A stretch of 64,000 nucleotides of DNA from Sutterella massiliensis (GTDB taxonomy: Bacteria > Pseudomonadota > Gammaproteobacteria > Burkholderiales > Burkholderiaceae_F): contig NZ_JACJJC010000007.1 of assembly GCF_016899755.1 (NCBI RefSeq), positions 87,931-151,930 on the forward strand. The letters run 5' to 3'. Shown one piece after another: positions 33,541 through 42,291 of this stretch. Below the pieces are notes generated by a model, which searched no databases, had not been told where the DNA came from, and saw only the letters and a program-made list of their open reading frames with translations. A program made the position numbers and the translations under genes. Each line of letters begins with the position of its first letter. Within the stretch, counting starts at the first letter, position 1.

Positions 33541-36327
33541 ATGCCGACCGTCCGCTTTCGAATTCCCGACCTTTGCTGCCCCGTTGAATTCCGCCCGATA
33601 GAGAAGGCGCTTTCCGAAGCGCTGGCCGCTCGGGGAATAACGTCTGAACCCTTTTCAATCGTGCCCGATTACGGCGCACGCACCGTGCGCGTGAAGTCTC
33701 CCACGCCCTTCGAACCCGAAGCGCTTCTTGCCGCCGTTCGTGCGGCGGGCTTCGAGTGTTCGCGCCTCGAAGACGCAGCCGACGAGCGCCCGCAGTCCGC
33801 ACGCCGGCGCATCGAACTGCATGTTCCCGAAATGGACTGCCCGGTTGAGGCCGGCGAAATCGAACGCGCCTTCAAGGCCGAGGGCGTCGAGGGCGCGGTC
33901 TTCGATACGCTCAAGCGCCGCATCGTTTTCGAGTCGATGACGGACGAGGAATGCGAGCGAGCGCTCACTGCCGTTGAACACGCGGGCTACCGGGCCCATG
34001 CACACGGCGGCACCGCGCAGGGAGCGTCAGTGCCGCAGACGTCAGAAGTCGACGGCGCCCAAGCGCGAGCTGGCCGCACGCTTTTGCGCGTGCCCGCGAT
34101 GGACTGTCCAGTCGAAGCGGGCGACATCGAAAAGATCTTCCGCGCGCACGGCTTCACCGACTACGTGATTCAGACGATGAACCGCACGATCGAAGTGCCG
34201 AGCGACATGACCGAGACCGCGCTCAAATTCATCGCCGAAGCGGGCTACGAGGCGCAGGCGCTCTCCAACGAAGCGCGTCGCACGACAAAGTCGCGCGCCG
34301 ACGAAGCGGCGCTCTTTGAAGAAAAAACGCCCTGGGGCCGATACGGCTTTGCACTCGCCGTAGCGCTTTTATCCGAAGCGATCGAACTCGGTCACGAATA
34401 CGGCGCCCTGGGGCTTGAAAATGTCGACGCGGCCTGGGCCGACGGCGCAGGTCTCATTTTTGCTCTGGCCGCCGTCCTGCTCGTCGGGGTCGGCACCTTC
34501 AAGAAGGGCATTCGCTCGGCGCTTCGAGGCACGCTCAACATGAACGCCCTCATGGCCGTCGCCGTCACAGGCGGCATTCTCATCGGCGCCTGGCCCGAGG
34601 CGGCCATGGTGATGGTGCTCTTTGAAATCTCGGAAGCGATCGAACGCCTCTCCATGACGAAGGCAAGAAATTCGATCCGCAACCTCATGGAGGTGGCGCC
34701 CGAGACTGCGCTTGTCAAAACCAATTCCGGCTTTGAAAAGCGTGCGGTCGAAGACGTGGCGCCGGGCGCACTCATCCGCGTCGCGCCTGGCGAGCGCATT
34801 CCGCTTGACGGGCGCATCCGCACGGGCATCACGGCGCTCGACCAATCCATGGTGACGGGCGAATCGATGCCTGCGGAAAAGGGCCCCGACGACACCGTCT
34901 GGGCCGGAACCGTCAATCTGCAGAGTACGATCGACGTACTCGTGACGGCCGCTTCGGGCGAAAGCCTCACGGCACGCATTATCGAAGCGGTGGAAAACGC
35001 ACAGGCGGCGAAGTCGCAGACGCAGCGCTTCGTCGACCGGTTTGCCGAAATCTATACGCCGATCGTCTTTGTCGTGGCGCTTGCCGTCGCCATCCTTCCG
35101 CCGATCTTCTTGGGCGACTGGCTCGGCTGGCTCTATAAGGCACTTTGCCTCCTTGTGATTGCATGCCCCTGCGCGCTTGTGATTTCCACACCCGTCACGA
35201 TCGTCTCGGCGCTCGCCACGGCGACGCGCTGCGGTCTGCTCGTCAAGGGCGGACTCTTCCTGGAGGAAGCGCGAAAGCTCAAATCCATCGGCTTGGACAA
35301 GACGGGCACGCTCACGAAGGGCGAACCCGAACTCGCCGAGGCGAGCGTTTGGGGGATCGACGCCGACCGTGCGCTCGTGCTCGCGGCAAGCCTCGGCGCG
35401 ATGAATAAGCACCCGCTTTCGGCTGCACTCGCACGCGCAGCCGCACAGAAGGGCCTTGCGCTGCGCGACGTTGAGGAATTTACGTCGCTCCCCGGCAAAG
35501 GCGTGAGCGGCCGCATTGAAGGCGGCAAGCTCTTTCTTCTGAGTCCGGCCGAAGTGCGTGCCCGCGGTCTCATGACGCCCGAATCGGAAGCGGCTGCCGC
35601 CCGCGCCGCTCAAAACGGCATGTCGTCGGTCGCACTTGTCGACACCTTCGGCCTCATCGCTTTCTTCTCGCTCTCCGACCGCATCAAAGAGGATGCATTG
35701 GAGGGCATCCGGCAGCTTCGCGCCGTCGGTGTCGAGCCGATTCTGCTCACGGGCGACAACGCACGCGCCGCGTACGCGCTCGCCAAACAACTTGAGCTCC
35801 CGTCGATGCGCGCCGAGCTGCTCCCCGAAGAGAAGCTTGCCGCTATCCGCGAAATGCAGAGCAAGGGGCTTTGCGCCATGGTGGGCGACGGCATCAACGA
35901 CGCCCCTGCGCTTGCTCAGGCCGACATTGGCATTGCCATGGGCGTGCGCGGTACGGACAGCGCCATCGAAGCGGCCGACATCGCCGTCATGGACGACCGC
36001 ATTTCGTCGATCGCTTCGCTCGTGCGCCTCTCGCGCATGACGCACAGCGTGCTTGTCCAGAACATCGTCTTTGCGCTCGGCGTGAAGATCGCATTCGCGC
36101 TGCTCGCGATCGCGGGCTACGCCACCATGTGGATGGCCGTTTTCGCCGACACGGGCACCTGTCTCATCGTGGTAGCCAATGCGCTTCGAATGCTGCGCGC
36201 CAAGCCCGCGCTTGAGCGCGAAGCCGAACGGGCGCGCGCCGTGTTTCCGAAGGCTTCGCCCGAAGCGGCGCCCGACGACTCAAGCACCTGCGTTAAGAGC
36301 GGCACGGCATCCGCTTCGATCGGCTAA
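33541..36327 (+). CDS. cadA: P1B-type heavy-metal-exporting ATPase (CadA/ZntA group)
   Basis: The 928-residue protein has the P-type core: CPC metal site IACPCALVIS, phosphorylation motif DKTGTLTKG, HP motif KHPLSAA and hinge GDGINDAPALAQADIGIAMG. That set fits Zn/Cd/Pb exporters of class P1B-2. The N-terminus has three heavy-metal-associated-like repeats. They carry LCCPVE (Cys12, Cys13), MDCPVE (Cys100) and MDCPVE (Cys189) in place of the usual CxxC. The start at 33541 begins exactly at the first repeat. The C-terminus is an unstructured tail ending in a lone cysteine. It is divergent from the MerR regulator. Confidence 0.9.
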   Translation: MPTVRFRIPDLCCPVEFRPIEKALSEALAARGITSEPFSIVPDYGARTVRVKSPTPFEPEALLAAVRAAGFECSRLEDAADERPQSARRRIELHVPEMDCPVEAGEIERAFKAEGVEGAVFDTLKRRIVFESMTDEECERALTAVEHAGYRAHAHGGTAQGASVPQTSEVDGAQARAGRTLLRVPAMDCPVEAGDIEKIFRAHGFTDYVIQTMNRTIEVPSDMTETALKFIAEAGYEAQALSNEARRTTKSRADEAALFEEKTPWGRYGFALAVALLSEAIELGHEYGALGLENVDAAWADGAGLIFALAAVLLVGVGTFKKGIRSALRGTLNMNALMAVAVTGGILIGAWPEAAMVMVLFEISEAIERLSMTKARNSIRNLMEVAPETALVKTNSGFEKRAVEDVAPGALIRVAPGERIPLDGRIRTGITALDQSMVTGESMPAEKGPDDTVWAGTVNLQSTIDVLVTAASGESLTARIIEAVENAQAAKSQTQRFVDRFAEIYTPIVFVVALAVAILPPIFLGDWLGWLYKALCLLVIACPCALVISTPVTIVSALATATRCGLLVKGGLFLEEARKLKSIGLDKTGTLTKGEPELAEASVWGIDADRALVLAASLGAMNKHPLSAALARAAAQKGLALRDVEEFTSLPGKGVSGRIEGGKLFLLSPAEVRARGLMTPESEAAAARAAQNGMSSVALVDTFGLIAFFSLSDRIKEDALEGIRQLRAVGVEPILLTGDNARAAYALAKQLELPSMRAELLPEEKLAAIREMQSKGLCAMVGDGINDAPALAQADIGIAMGVRGTDSAIEAADIAVMDDRISSIASLVRLSRMTHSVLVQNIVFALGVKIAFALLAIAGYATMWMAVFADTGTCLIVVANALRMLRAKPALEREAERARAVFPKASPEAAPDDSSTCVKSGTASASIG

Positions 36328-36353
36328 GCTCAATAGCAAATGCACCTTTCTCG

Positions 36354-36384
36354 AGCCGCAGTGAAGAACACTCTCACTGCGGCT
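36354..36384. repeat. Perfect 11-bp stem-loop without a T-tract
   Basis: AGCCGCAGTGA at 36354-36364 pairs with TCACTGCGGCT at 36374-36384, and no T-run follows. It lies 26 bases before the next gene, so it may be a weak terminator, a transcript-end stabiliser or a regulatory hairpin. Confidence 0.6.
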
Positions 36385-36409
36385 GCCGATCGATTCGAGG
36401 CGAACGAAC

Positions 36410-36952
36410 ATGCGCACCAACGACCATTCGAGACTCGAACCAGAAAACGGCGATTTCGTCCGCTACGTTGAAGAAATCGCCCGACGACAGCAAGCCGAAC
36501 TCATGCGGCTTCGAGATCCCGCGTCCGCAAAAGCGCTGCGCGAGGCAATGTTCGAGTCGCCCGACCGCGACGGCGACGGCGTGTCGCTGCGCGACCTCGT
36601 AGGAGCGCTTTCTCAGAAAACACAGAAAACGGGCTCGCAGTCGTCTCAAACGGGCGCAGCGGTTCGTGCGCGACAGGTGCGCAGCGCCGAAGCATTCGGA
36701 CGCAAGCTTGGCCGCTTGTTTGCGCCGCGAGACCGCCGAGCGCCATCGCGTGCCGAGCCGATCTCTCGAGAGCGAATTGCGCGCGTGGTTTTCGTCGAGC
36801 GCTTTTTCGCCGGTGCCTGCGTGCTGGGCGGCATCATTCTCCTCACGCTCGACGTGCCCTTCTTTGACACCAACATGAGAGCGGGCGACATTCTCACTTC
36901 GTTCGGTGTTTTCGCCTTTTTCCACTCGCTCTTTCTCGCGCAGCGCCGATAG
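36410..36952 (+). CDS. Hypothetical protein with two C-terminal membrane helices
   Basis: This 180-residue protein has a polar, helical N-terminal part (residues 1-120, rich in Arg/Glu/Gln, with REAMFESPDRDGDGVSLRDL resembling an EF-hand loop). A membrane hairpin follows: FFAGACVLGGIILLTL and GDILTSFGVFAFFHSLFLA. I recognise no family. It follows cadA by 82 bases after a hairpin and precedes a carboxymuconolactone-decarboxylase-like gene by 70 bases. Confidence 0.65.
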   Translation: MRTNDHSRLEPENGDFVRYVEEIARRQQAELMRLRDPASAKALREAMFESPDRDGDGVSLRDLVGALSQKTQKTGSQSSQTGAAVRARQVRSAEAFGRKLGRLFAPRDRRAPSRAEPISRERIARVVFVERFFAGACVLGGIILLTLDVPFFDTNMRAGDILTSFGVFAFFHSLFLAQRR

Positions 36953-37022
36953 CCTCGCCGAGAAACCTCTCAGAAAGAGGCGTAGGCTCACTCGCACGCG
37001 CAGACATTGGAGAGACACCACC

Positions 37023-37433
37023 ATGACCGAGAAGCTTCACGAATCGCAGGACGACGCCTTTGAGCGCTTCACCGGGGCGACGCCCTCGCGTCTCACTGAT
37101 CGGCTTGCGGACTTTGCGCCCGACGTCGCGCGCTACATCCGCAGCTTCGTTTTCGGCGAGGTCTATGCGCGAGCCGGACTTTCCGACAAAGAAAAAGCGA
37201 TTGCCGTCATCACGACGCTTGCCGCCATGGGCGGGTGCGAGCGCGAGCTTCACACGCACATCAACACGGCGCTCAATGTCGGCGTTGCACCCGAGCGCAT
37301 CGTCGATACCTTCATTCAGATGCTCCCGTATGCGGGCTTCCCGCGCGTACTCAATGCGCTCTTTGAAGCGCAGGCCGTTTTTGCCGAGCGCGGCATTGCA
37401 CTACGCGTGCCTCGCGACGCCGATTCGCACTGA
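37023..37433 (+). CDS. Carboxymuconolactone-decarboxylase-family protein
   Basis: The 136-residue protein is a single CMD domain: FGEVYARAGLSDKEKAIAVI, then GGCERELHTHINTALNVGV and ERIVDTFIQMLPYAGFPRVL. It has one cysteine next to the family histidine region, not the AhpD-type CxxC. A peroxidase role is therefore less likely than a decarboxylase or unknown role. The start has GGAGA 8 bases upstream. No aromatic-degradation genes lie nearby. Confidence 0.87.
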   Translation: MTEKLHESQDDAFERFTGATPSRLTDRLADFAPDVARYIRSFVFGEVYARAGLSDKEKAIAVITTLAAMGGCERELHTHINTALNVGVAPERIVDTFIQMLPYAGFPRVLNALFEAQAVFAERGIALRVPRDADSH

Positions 37434-37603
37434 GGTCCTCGGTCAGCCGCATTTGCGCTGTTAAGCGAAAACCGAAGAACAGCGGGTTATTACCTAGTCA
37501 AAACATTTGATCCACTTTGCCGAAGGCAAAAAGATTGTTTTCAGCGGCGCTTTCAATTGGACAGGCAGCCGATTTTGTGCGAAAGTCAAGCTCGGAAAAC
37601 AAG

Positions 37604-37778
37604 TTGTTGATAGAGGCGCGGCGCGGAAGAGTACTCGTCCGAGGGGACACCCGATGAAGACGATGAAAGGCCAAGCCGCCGAAACGACCGCCCGGGTACG
37701 GACGAGCGTTGGGCACCGGTGAAATACATCGGTGACTCCTGGATCGGCCTCATTGCCGACTCCAGAGGCGCTATCGGT
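37604..37778 (+). promoter_or_regulatory. Lysine riboswitch (L box) upstream of the APC permease
   Basis: The closing helix P1 is GTTGATAG near 37604-37611 with CTATCGGT near 37771-37778. Inside it the conserved words follow in the right order: GATAGAGGCGCG, then GAAGAGTACTC, GATGAAAGGCCAAGCCGCC followed by GAAACG, and a P5-type hairpin ending CCAGAGGCGCTATC. These match the lysC L-box core (GATAGAGGTGCG, AAGAGTA, GAAAGGGGAGC...CGCCGAAG, GGAGGGCTATC). A strong terminator follows at 37865. High lysine should therefore switch off the permease operon. Confidence 0.85.
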
Positions 37779-37864
37779 GGTAACTCGCATGAAGACCCTC
37801 CGCGCGTCCGACATCTTTTGCCGGCGCCGCCGGCAGGGACGGAATGCCGGGATTGTCGTTTCAT

Positions 37865-37895
37865 AAAGTTGCATCGATAGATGCAACTTTTTTTT
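37865..37895 (+). terminator. Riboswitch-linked intrinsic terminator
   Basis: An 11-bp stem, AAAGTTGCATC at 37865-37875 with GATGCAACTTT from 37880, is followed by eight T. It ends about 50 bases before the permease start and has no gene before it. It must act on the leader transcript, as the expression platform of the lysine riboswitch. Confidence 0.85.
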
Positions 37896-37943
37896 GACCC
37901 TGAAATTCATAAAAAAAACGACAAACTCGGGAGCGAGTTAATA

Positions 37944-39347
37944 ATGTCCACCTCCAATTCCAACCAACACGTCACCCTCAAGCGCGACGTCGGTCTCTTC
38001 GGCGGCATCTCCGTGCTCGCCGGCATCATGATCGGCTCGGGCATTTTCTATATCGGCGCGATCGTGCTGCAGCGCGCCGGCATGAGCCTCGGCCTGGCGC
38101 TCCTCGTCTGGGCGATCGGCGGCCTGATCACGCTGCTCTCGGGCATCTGCTTTGCCGAACTCGGCGCGATGATGCCTAAAGCGGGCGGCTACTACGTCTA
38201 TCTTCGCGAAGCCTACGGCCAGCGCGTCGCCTTCATGTGCGGCTTCACGAATTTCTTCCTTTCGTCCTCGGGTTCGATTGCGGCGCTTGCCGTTGCATTT
38301 GCCGCAGCCATCAGCTCGATGACGCCGCTCTCGGAAATGGAACAGAAGGCCGTCGCGCTCGGCTCGATTCTTCTGCTCTCGGCGATCAACATCCGCGGCA
38401 TCCGCTTCGGCAGCTTCTTCCAGAACACCTTCATGGTGCTCAAGATGCTCCCGATCATCCTCATTCTCGTCTGCGGCCTCGTCATGGGCGAACAGAGCCC
38501 GGACCTCTTCACGATGCCCGCCGAAACGCCCTCGATCGGCTCAATTCTCTCGATGATCGCCTTTGCCGTTCTCGCGACGCTCTGGGCGTATGAAGGCTGG
38601 ACGAACCTCAACAACATCGCCGAAGAAATCAAGGATCCGAAGCGCAACATTCCGCTCGCGCTGATCGGTTCGATCCTGGGTGTCGCCGTCCTTTACGTGC
38701 TCTTTAACTACGCTGTCTACCGCGTCCTGCCCTACGACACGATCGTCTCGATGGTCAACGACGGCAACTTCTACCTCGGCACGGCCGCCGCGCAGTCGCT
38801 CTTCGGTTCCGCCGGCATGATCATTGTTGGCTCGGCCATGGTTCTCGCCATCTTCAATTCCCTGAACGGCTGCATCATGGTCTTCCCGCGCATGTACTTC
38901 GCCATGGCCCGCGACGGCGCCCTCTTCCCGTCGCTTGCGAAGCTCCATCCGGTCTACCGCACCCCGATCAACGCGCAGGTTGCCTCGGCCGTCATGGCGA
39001 TGATCCTCGTCTGCTCGCGCACGCTTTCGGAACTTACGAGCCTCGTAGCCATCTGCGGCATCATCTTCCACGGTCTCACGTTCCTCTCCGTAATCGTGCT
39101 TCGCAAGAAGTACCCGACGATGGAACGCCCCTATAAGGTCTGGTGCTATCCGTACGCGATCTACCTTGTGCTCGCCTTCATGACCTGCCTCGTGATCAAC
39201 ACGATCTACCAGGATCCGGTCACGGCTGCACTCGGCCTCATCGTTCCGCTCGTCGGCCTCGGGATCTACGAAGTCTTCTTCCGCCGTCAGCATGAAGCGG
39301 TTGAAAAGCTTCGCCGCAGCGAAGGCAAGACCGACCTCGATGCCTAA
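37944..39347 (+). CDS. APC-superfamily amino-acid permease under lysine riboswitch control
   Basis: The 467-residue membrane protein has about 12 helices. Helix 1 has the APC signature GIMIGSGIFYIG, and helix 6 has AFAVLATLWAYEGWTNLNNI as in the LAT/SteT branch. The region EEIKDPKRNIPLALIGSILG is also typical. The start at 37944 follows GGGAG. LAT-type carriers exchange neutral or cationic amino acids. The lysine riboswitch upstream makes lysine, or a lysine derivative, the best substrate guess. An amidohydrolase gene follows 95 bases downstream on the same strand. Confidence 0.9.
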   Translation: MSTSNSNQHVTLKRDVGLFGGISVLAGIMIGSGIFYIGAIVLQRAGMSLGLALLVWAIGGLITLLSGICFAELGAMMPKAGGYYVYLREAYGQRVAFMCGFTNFFLSSSGSIAALAVAFAAAISSMTPLSEMEQKAVALGSILLLSAINIRGIRFGSFFQNTFMVLKMLPIILILVCGLVMGEQSPDLFTMPAETPSIGSILSMIAFAVLATLWAYEGWTNLNNIAEEIKDPKRNIPLALIGSILGVAVLYVLFNYAVYRVLPYDTIVSMVNDGNFYLGTAAAQSLFGSAGMIIVGSAMVLAIFNSLNGCIMVFPRMYFAMARDGALFPSLAKLHPVYRTPINAQVASAVMAMILVCSRTLSELTSLVAICGIIFHGLTFLSVIVLRKKYPTMERPYKVWCYPYAIYLVLAFMTCLVINTIYQDPVTAALGLIVPLVGLGIYEVFFRRQHEAVEKLRRSEGKTDLDA

Positions 39348-39358
39348 TAAAGATCCGT

Positions 39359-39399
39359 GCCTGCCGCCGCTCTGCCTAAGAGCGCTGCACGCGGCAGGC
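39359..39399 (+). repeat. Nested intercistronic stem-loop
   Basis: The outer stem is GCCTGCCGC at 39359-39367 with GCGGCAGGC at 39391-39399. The inner stem is CGCTCT at 39368-39373 with AGAGCG at 39379-39384. There is no T-tract. It sits between the permease and amidohydrolase genes and may protect or partly attenuate the transcript. Confidence 0.65.
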
Positions 39400-39442
39400 G
39401 CGTTGCCCCAACAAAAGCAAAACACACCCAAAGAGATTCATC

Positions 39443-41059
39443 ATGACCGCTACCCTTATCCGCAACGCCAACATCTATGTTCAGCGCGGGCGCTTTGAAG
39501 AGGCGCTCCTTGTCGAAGACGGCTTCATTACCGCGATCGGCACGAACGAAGAAATCGCCGCTCGCGCCCCCGCTGATGCGGAAGTCTTCGACGCACAGGG
39601 CCGCACGATCGTCCCGGGCTTCAACGACTCGCATCAGCACCTCTTCAACACGGGCATTGCGCTCACCGACATTCGCCTTCACAAGGCCACGAGCATCCGT
39701 GAAGTAAAGGAAATCGCCCGCCGCTACATTGAAGAACGCCGCCCGGCGCCAGGCACTGTTCTTCACGGCATGGGCTGGAACCAGGACTATTTCACCGATG
39801 AAGCCCGTCTCCTCACGCGCGCAGACCTCGACGACATCACGACCGAATACCCGCTCATTTTCGAGCGTGCCTGCGGCCACATGCTTACCGCCAACACCGC
39901 CGCGCTAGAGCGCGCCGGGATTACGCGCGACACGGTCGTACCCGAAGGCGGCTCGATCGGGCACGACGAAAACGGCGAACTTAACGGCATCTTTGCCGAG
40001 AACGCCCGCGGTCCGCTCACGGCGCTTTTCCGCAACCGCAGCGCCGAGGACTGCGCCGAACTGATCCGTACCGGCATGCGCCACGCGGCGGAAACGGGCG
40101 TCACGTCCGTGCAGACCTGCGACCTGCGCGAAGGGACCTGGCGCACGGTGCTCGAAGCCTACAACCGCGTCATGGCCGACAATCCCGTCACGCGCGTGAG
40201 CCACCAGGCCTACTTCAGCAAGCCCGAGGAATACCGCGAGTTCCTCGCCGAAGGCCACGTCACGAAGAGCGGCACGCCCTTCCACCGCTTCGGCCCCCTG
40301 AAGCTCTTTGTCGACGGCAGTCTCGGCGCCCGCACGGCCTATATGCGCGAGCCCTATCATGACGCGCCCGAAACCCGCGGCATCTCGACCTTGACGCCCG
40401 AGCAGCTCGACGCGCTCGTCGGCACCGCCGTCGAACACAACTGCGGCGTTGCGATTCACGCGATCGGCGACGCAGCCGTCGAAGAAGTGCTCGATGCCTA
40501 CGACCGCGTCTGCACGGACGGCATGAATCCCAATCGCCTCGGCATCATTCACGTTCAGATCACGGACCGTCCGCTCGTCGAACGATTCACGAAAAACCAC
40601 ATCCTCGCGCTCGTGCAGCCGATCTTCCTCCATTACGACACGACGATCGTCGAAGACCGCGTCGGCAAGGACCTTGCCGCTACGTCCTACGCTTTCGGCA
40701 CGATGAAAAAGCTCGGCATCCACATGAGCTTCGGCACGGACTCCCCGATCGAAGACATGAATCCGATTGACAACCTCTACTGCGCCGTCACCCGCTCGAA
40801 CCTCAAGGGCGAACCCGCGGGCGGCTTCCATCCGGAAGAATGCCTCGACATCTACGACGCGGTTGATGCCTACACGACGGAAAGCGCCTACGCGACCTTC
40901 GAAGAAGACATCAAGGGCCGCCTCCTGCCGGGCTACTACGCCGACCTTGTCGTCCTCTCGGAAAACATCTTTGAGATGCCCAAGACCGAGCTGCGCCGCA
41001 CGAAGGTCGATGCAACGATGGTGGGCGGACGCTTTGTCTTCATGCGTGAAGGCGCCTGA
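39443..41059 (+). CDS. YtcJ-type amidohydrolase family 3 protein
   Basis: The 538-residue metal-dependent hydrolase has the N-terminal metal motif GFNDSHQHLFN near residue 68. It also has a central GPLKLFVDGSLGARTAYM (carboxylated-lysine region of this family), AIHAIGDAAVE, IIHVQITDR and the catalytic aspartate in SFGTDSPIEDMNPI. Family members hydrolyse N-substituted amides of amino acids. It lies in the riboswitch-controlled permease operon, so I infer a substrate such as an N-acyl-lysine or similar conjugate. The protein has no signal peptide, so hydrolysis would follow import. Confidence 0.88.
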   Translation: MTATLIRNANIYVQRGRFEEALLVEDGFITAIGTNEEIAARAPADAEVFDAQGRTIVPGFNDSHQHLFNTGIALTDIRLHKATSIREVKEIARRYIEERRPAPGTVLHGMGWNQDYFTDEARLLTRADLDDITTEYPLIFERACGHMLTANTAALERAGITRDTVVPEGGSIGHDENGELNGIFAENARGPLTALFRNRSAEDCAELIRTGMRHAAETGVTSVQTCDLREGTWRTVLEAYNRVMADNPVTRVSHQAYFSKPEEYREFLAEGHVTKSGTPFHRFGPLKLFVDGSLGARTAYMREPYHDAPETRGISTLTPEQLDALVGTAVEHNCGVAIHAIGDAAVEEVLDAYDRVCTDGMNPNRLGIIHVQITDRPLVERFTKNHILALVQPIFLHYDTTIVEDRVGKDLAATSYAFGTMKKLGIHMSFGTDSPIEDMNPIDNLYCAVTRSNLKGEPAGGFHPEECLDIYDAVDAYTTESAYATFEEDIKGRLLPGYYADLVVLSENIFEMPKTELRRTKVDATMVGGRFVFMREGA

Positions 41060-41110
41060 TCGCACTAGATACGCCTTGGCCATTCTTCCGACAGGAAGAC
41101 GGCCTAAAGA

Positions 41111-41147
41111 AGCCGCACGGATTTTTTTTGACTGTGCGGCTTTTTTG
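41111..41147 (+). terminator. Terminator after the amidohydrolase gene
   Basis: AGCCGCAC at 41111-41118 pairs with GTGCGGCT at 41134-41141 and is followed by T to 41146. Confidence 0.85.
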
Positions 41148-41191
41148 TTTTTCGAGCGCTAAGCTTTTGATGCAGATTCCGGACTTCAAGC

Positions 41192-42103
41192 ATGATTCGC
41201 TACGACCTCAACGATCTCAACATATTCCTCGTGCTCGCGCGTACGAGAAGTCTAACGGCAGCGGCGCAAACGCTTCCATTCACGACTTCTGCGCTCAGTC
41301 TGAGGCTGAGGAAGCTTGAAACATCGCTCGGCACGACACTCTTCACGCGCAAGGCTCGCGGACTTGCATTGACACCTGCGGGCGACATGCTCGTGCGACA
41401 CGCGCAGAATGTCCTCAAAAGTGCTGCTCAGCTTGAAACGGCCATGTCCGGATTCGACGAAAAGGAGCGGACAGTGCTTCGCATTGCGTCAAACAGCACG
41501 GGATTGCAGACCATCATTGCACCACAGGCTGCTGGCTTTCTCGCGGGCAGAAGCGTTCGTCTTGTATTCCTTGAGCTGCGATCCAATGAAGCGCTCGCGG
41601 CCATTGAGGACGGCAATGCAGACCTGGCTTTCGGTCTTGAAAACGTCTTTCGGAGTCGCGAAACGGATGTGGAAGTGGTGCCGCTCTTCACCGATCGTCA
41701 CGTCGTCATTGTTCCGACTTCACACCCTCTCGCAGATCGAGCAGCCGTTCGATTCGCCGAGACACTCGCTTTTCCTTATGCGTCGTGTTTGAAAAATGCG
41801 CCGATCACGCGTGCCATGATTGAGCGTGCAGCCCAACTCGGCAGCGTCTTCGAACCGATTGCAGAGGTACCGGGCTTCCGGCTGCTGATCGATTTCGTAG
41901 CCCAGGGCGCAGGACTTGCCGTTGTCCCGAAGTCGGCCGTTCTCTCCGTGCCCGAGCGCGCAAAGGATTTAGTTGTCATCAACCTTCTCGATGAATGGGC
42001 AGAACGACCTCTTGCCTTTGCCTATCCTAAAGGAAAACCCGAATACACGCTCGCACAAGACTTTGCAAGCTATTGTGCGAATGCTCGGACGGACAGGCAT
42101 TGA
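41192..42103 (+). CDS. LysR-family transcriptional regulator
   Basis: The 303-residue regulator has a winged helix at residues 1-65 (LNDLNIFLVLARTRSLTAAA, then TSALSLRLRKLETSLG) and an effector domain from about residue 92. It is co-directional with the flavoprotein reductase 188 bases downstream, its most likely target. A perfect 12-bp palindrome lies just past its stop. It could regulate the reductase in response to that enzyme's organic-acid substrate. GC content is slightly lower than in the neighbouring genes. Confidence 0.9.
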   Translation: MIRYDLNDLNIFLVLARTRSLTAAAQTLPFTTSALSLRLRKLETSLGTTLFTRKARGLALTPAGDMLVRHAQNVLKSAAQLETAMSGFDEKERTVLRIASNSTGLQTIIAPQAAGFLAGRSVRLVFLELRSNEALAAIEDGNADLAFGLENVFRSRETDVEVVPLFTDRHVVIVPTSHPLADRAAVRFAETLAFPYASCLKNAPITRAMIERAAQLGSVFEPIAEVPGFRLLIDFVAQGAGLAVVPKSAVLSVPERAKDLVVINLLDEWAERPLAFAYPKGKPEYTLAQDFASYCANARTDRH

Positions 42104-42115
42104 CAAGGTTTTCTT

Positions 42116-42127
42116 TTGAAGCTTCAA
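42116..42127. promoter_or_regulatory. 12-bp palindrome upstream of the third flavoprotein
   Basis: TTGAAGCTTCAA lies between the LysR gene and the reductase gene, 165 bases before the reductase start. It is a candidate LysR site by position only. Confidence 0.4.
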
Positions 42128-42291
42128 GGTTTTCTCAAAGCTCTTTCGAGAAATGCTCGCTTCTCACCCGGGTAAACCGCGAGCATACTTCGGCCTTGGT
42201 TTGTTGCCGGCCACCTTTCTTTTCGACCGGCATCGACATGAAAACAACCCGAATCCCCAGAAGCGGATTCGTGACGAAAGGAGAGAAAACC

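Noticed and set aside
37494..37910. Several small frames in the permease leader
   Set aside because: They overlap the lysine riboswitch and terminator, which explain the sequence better.
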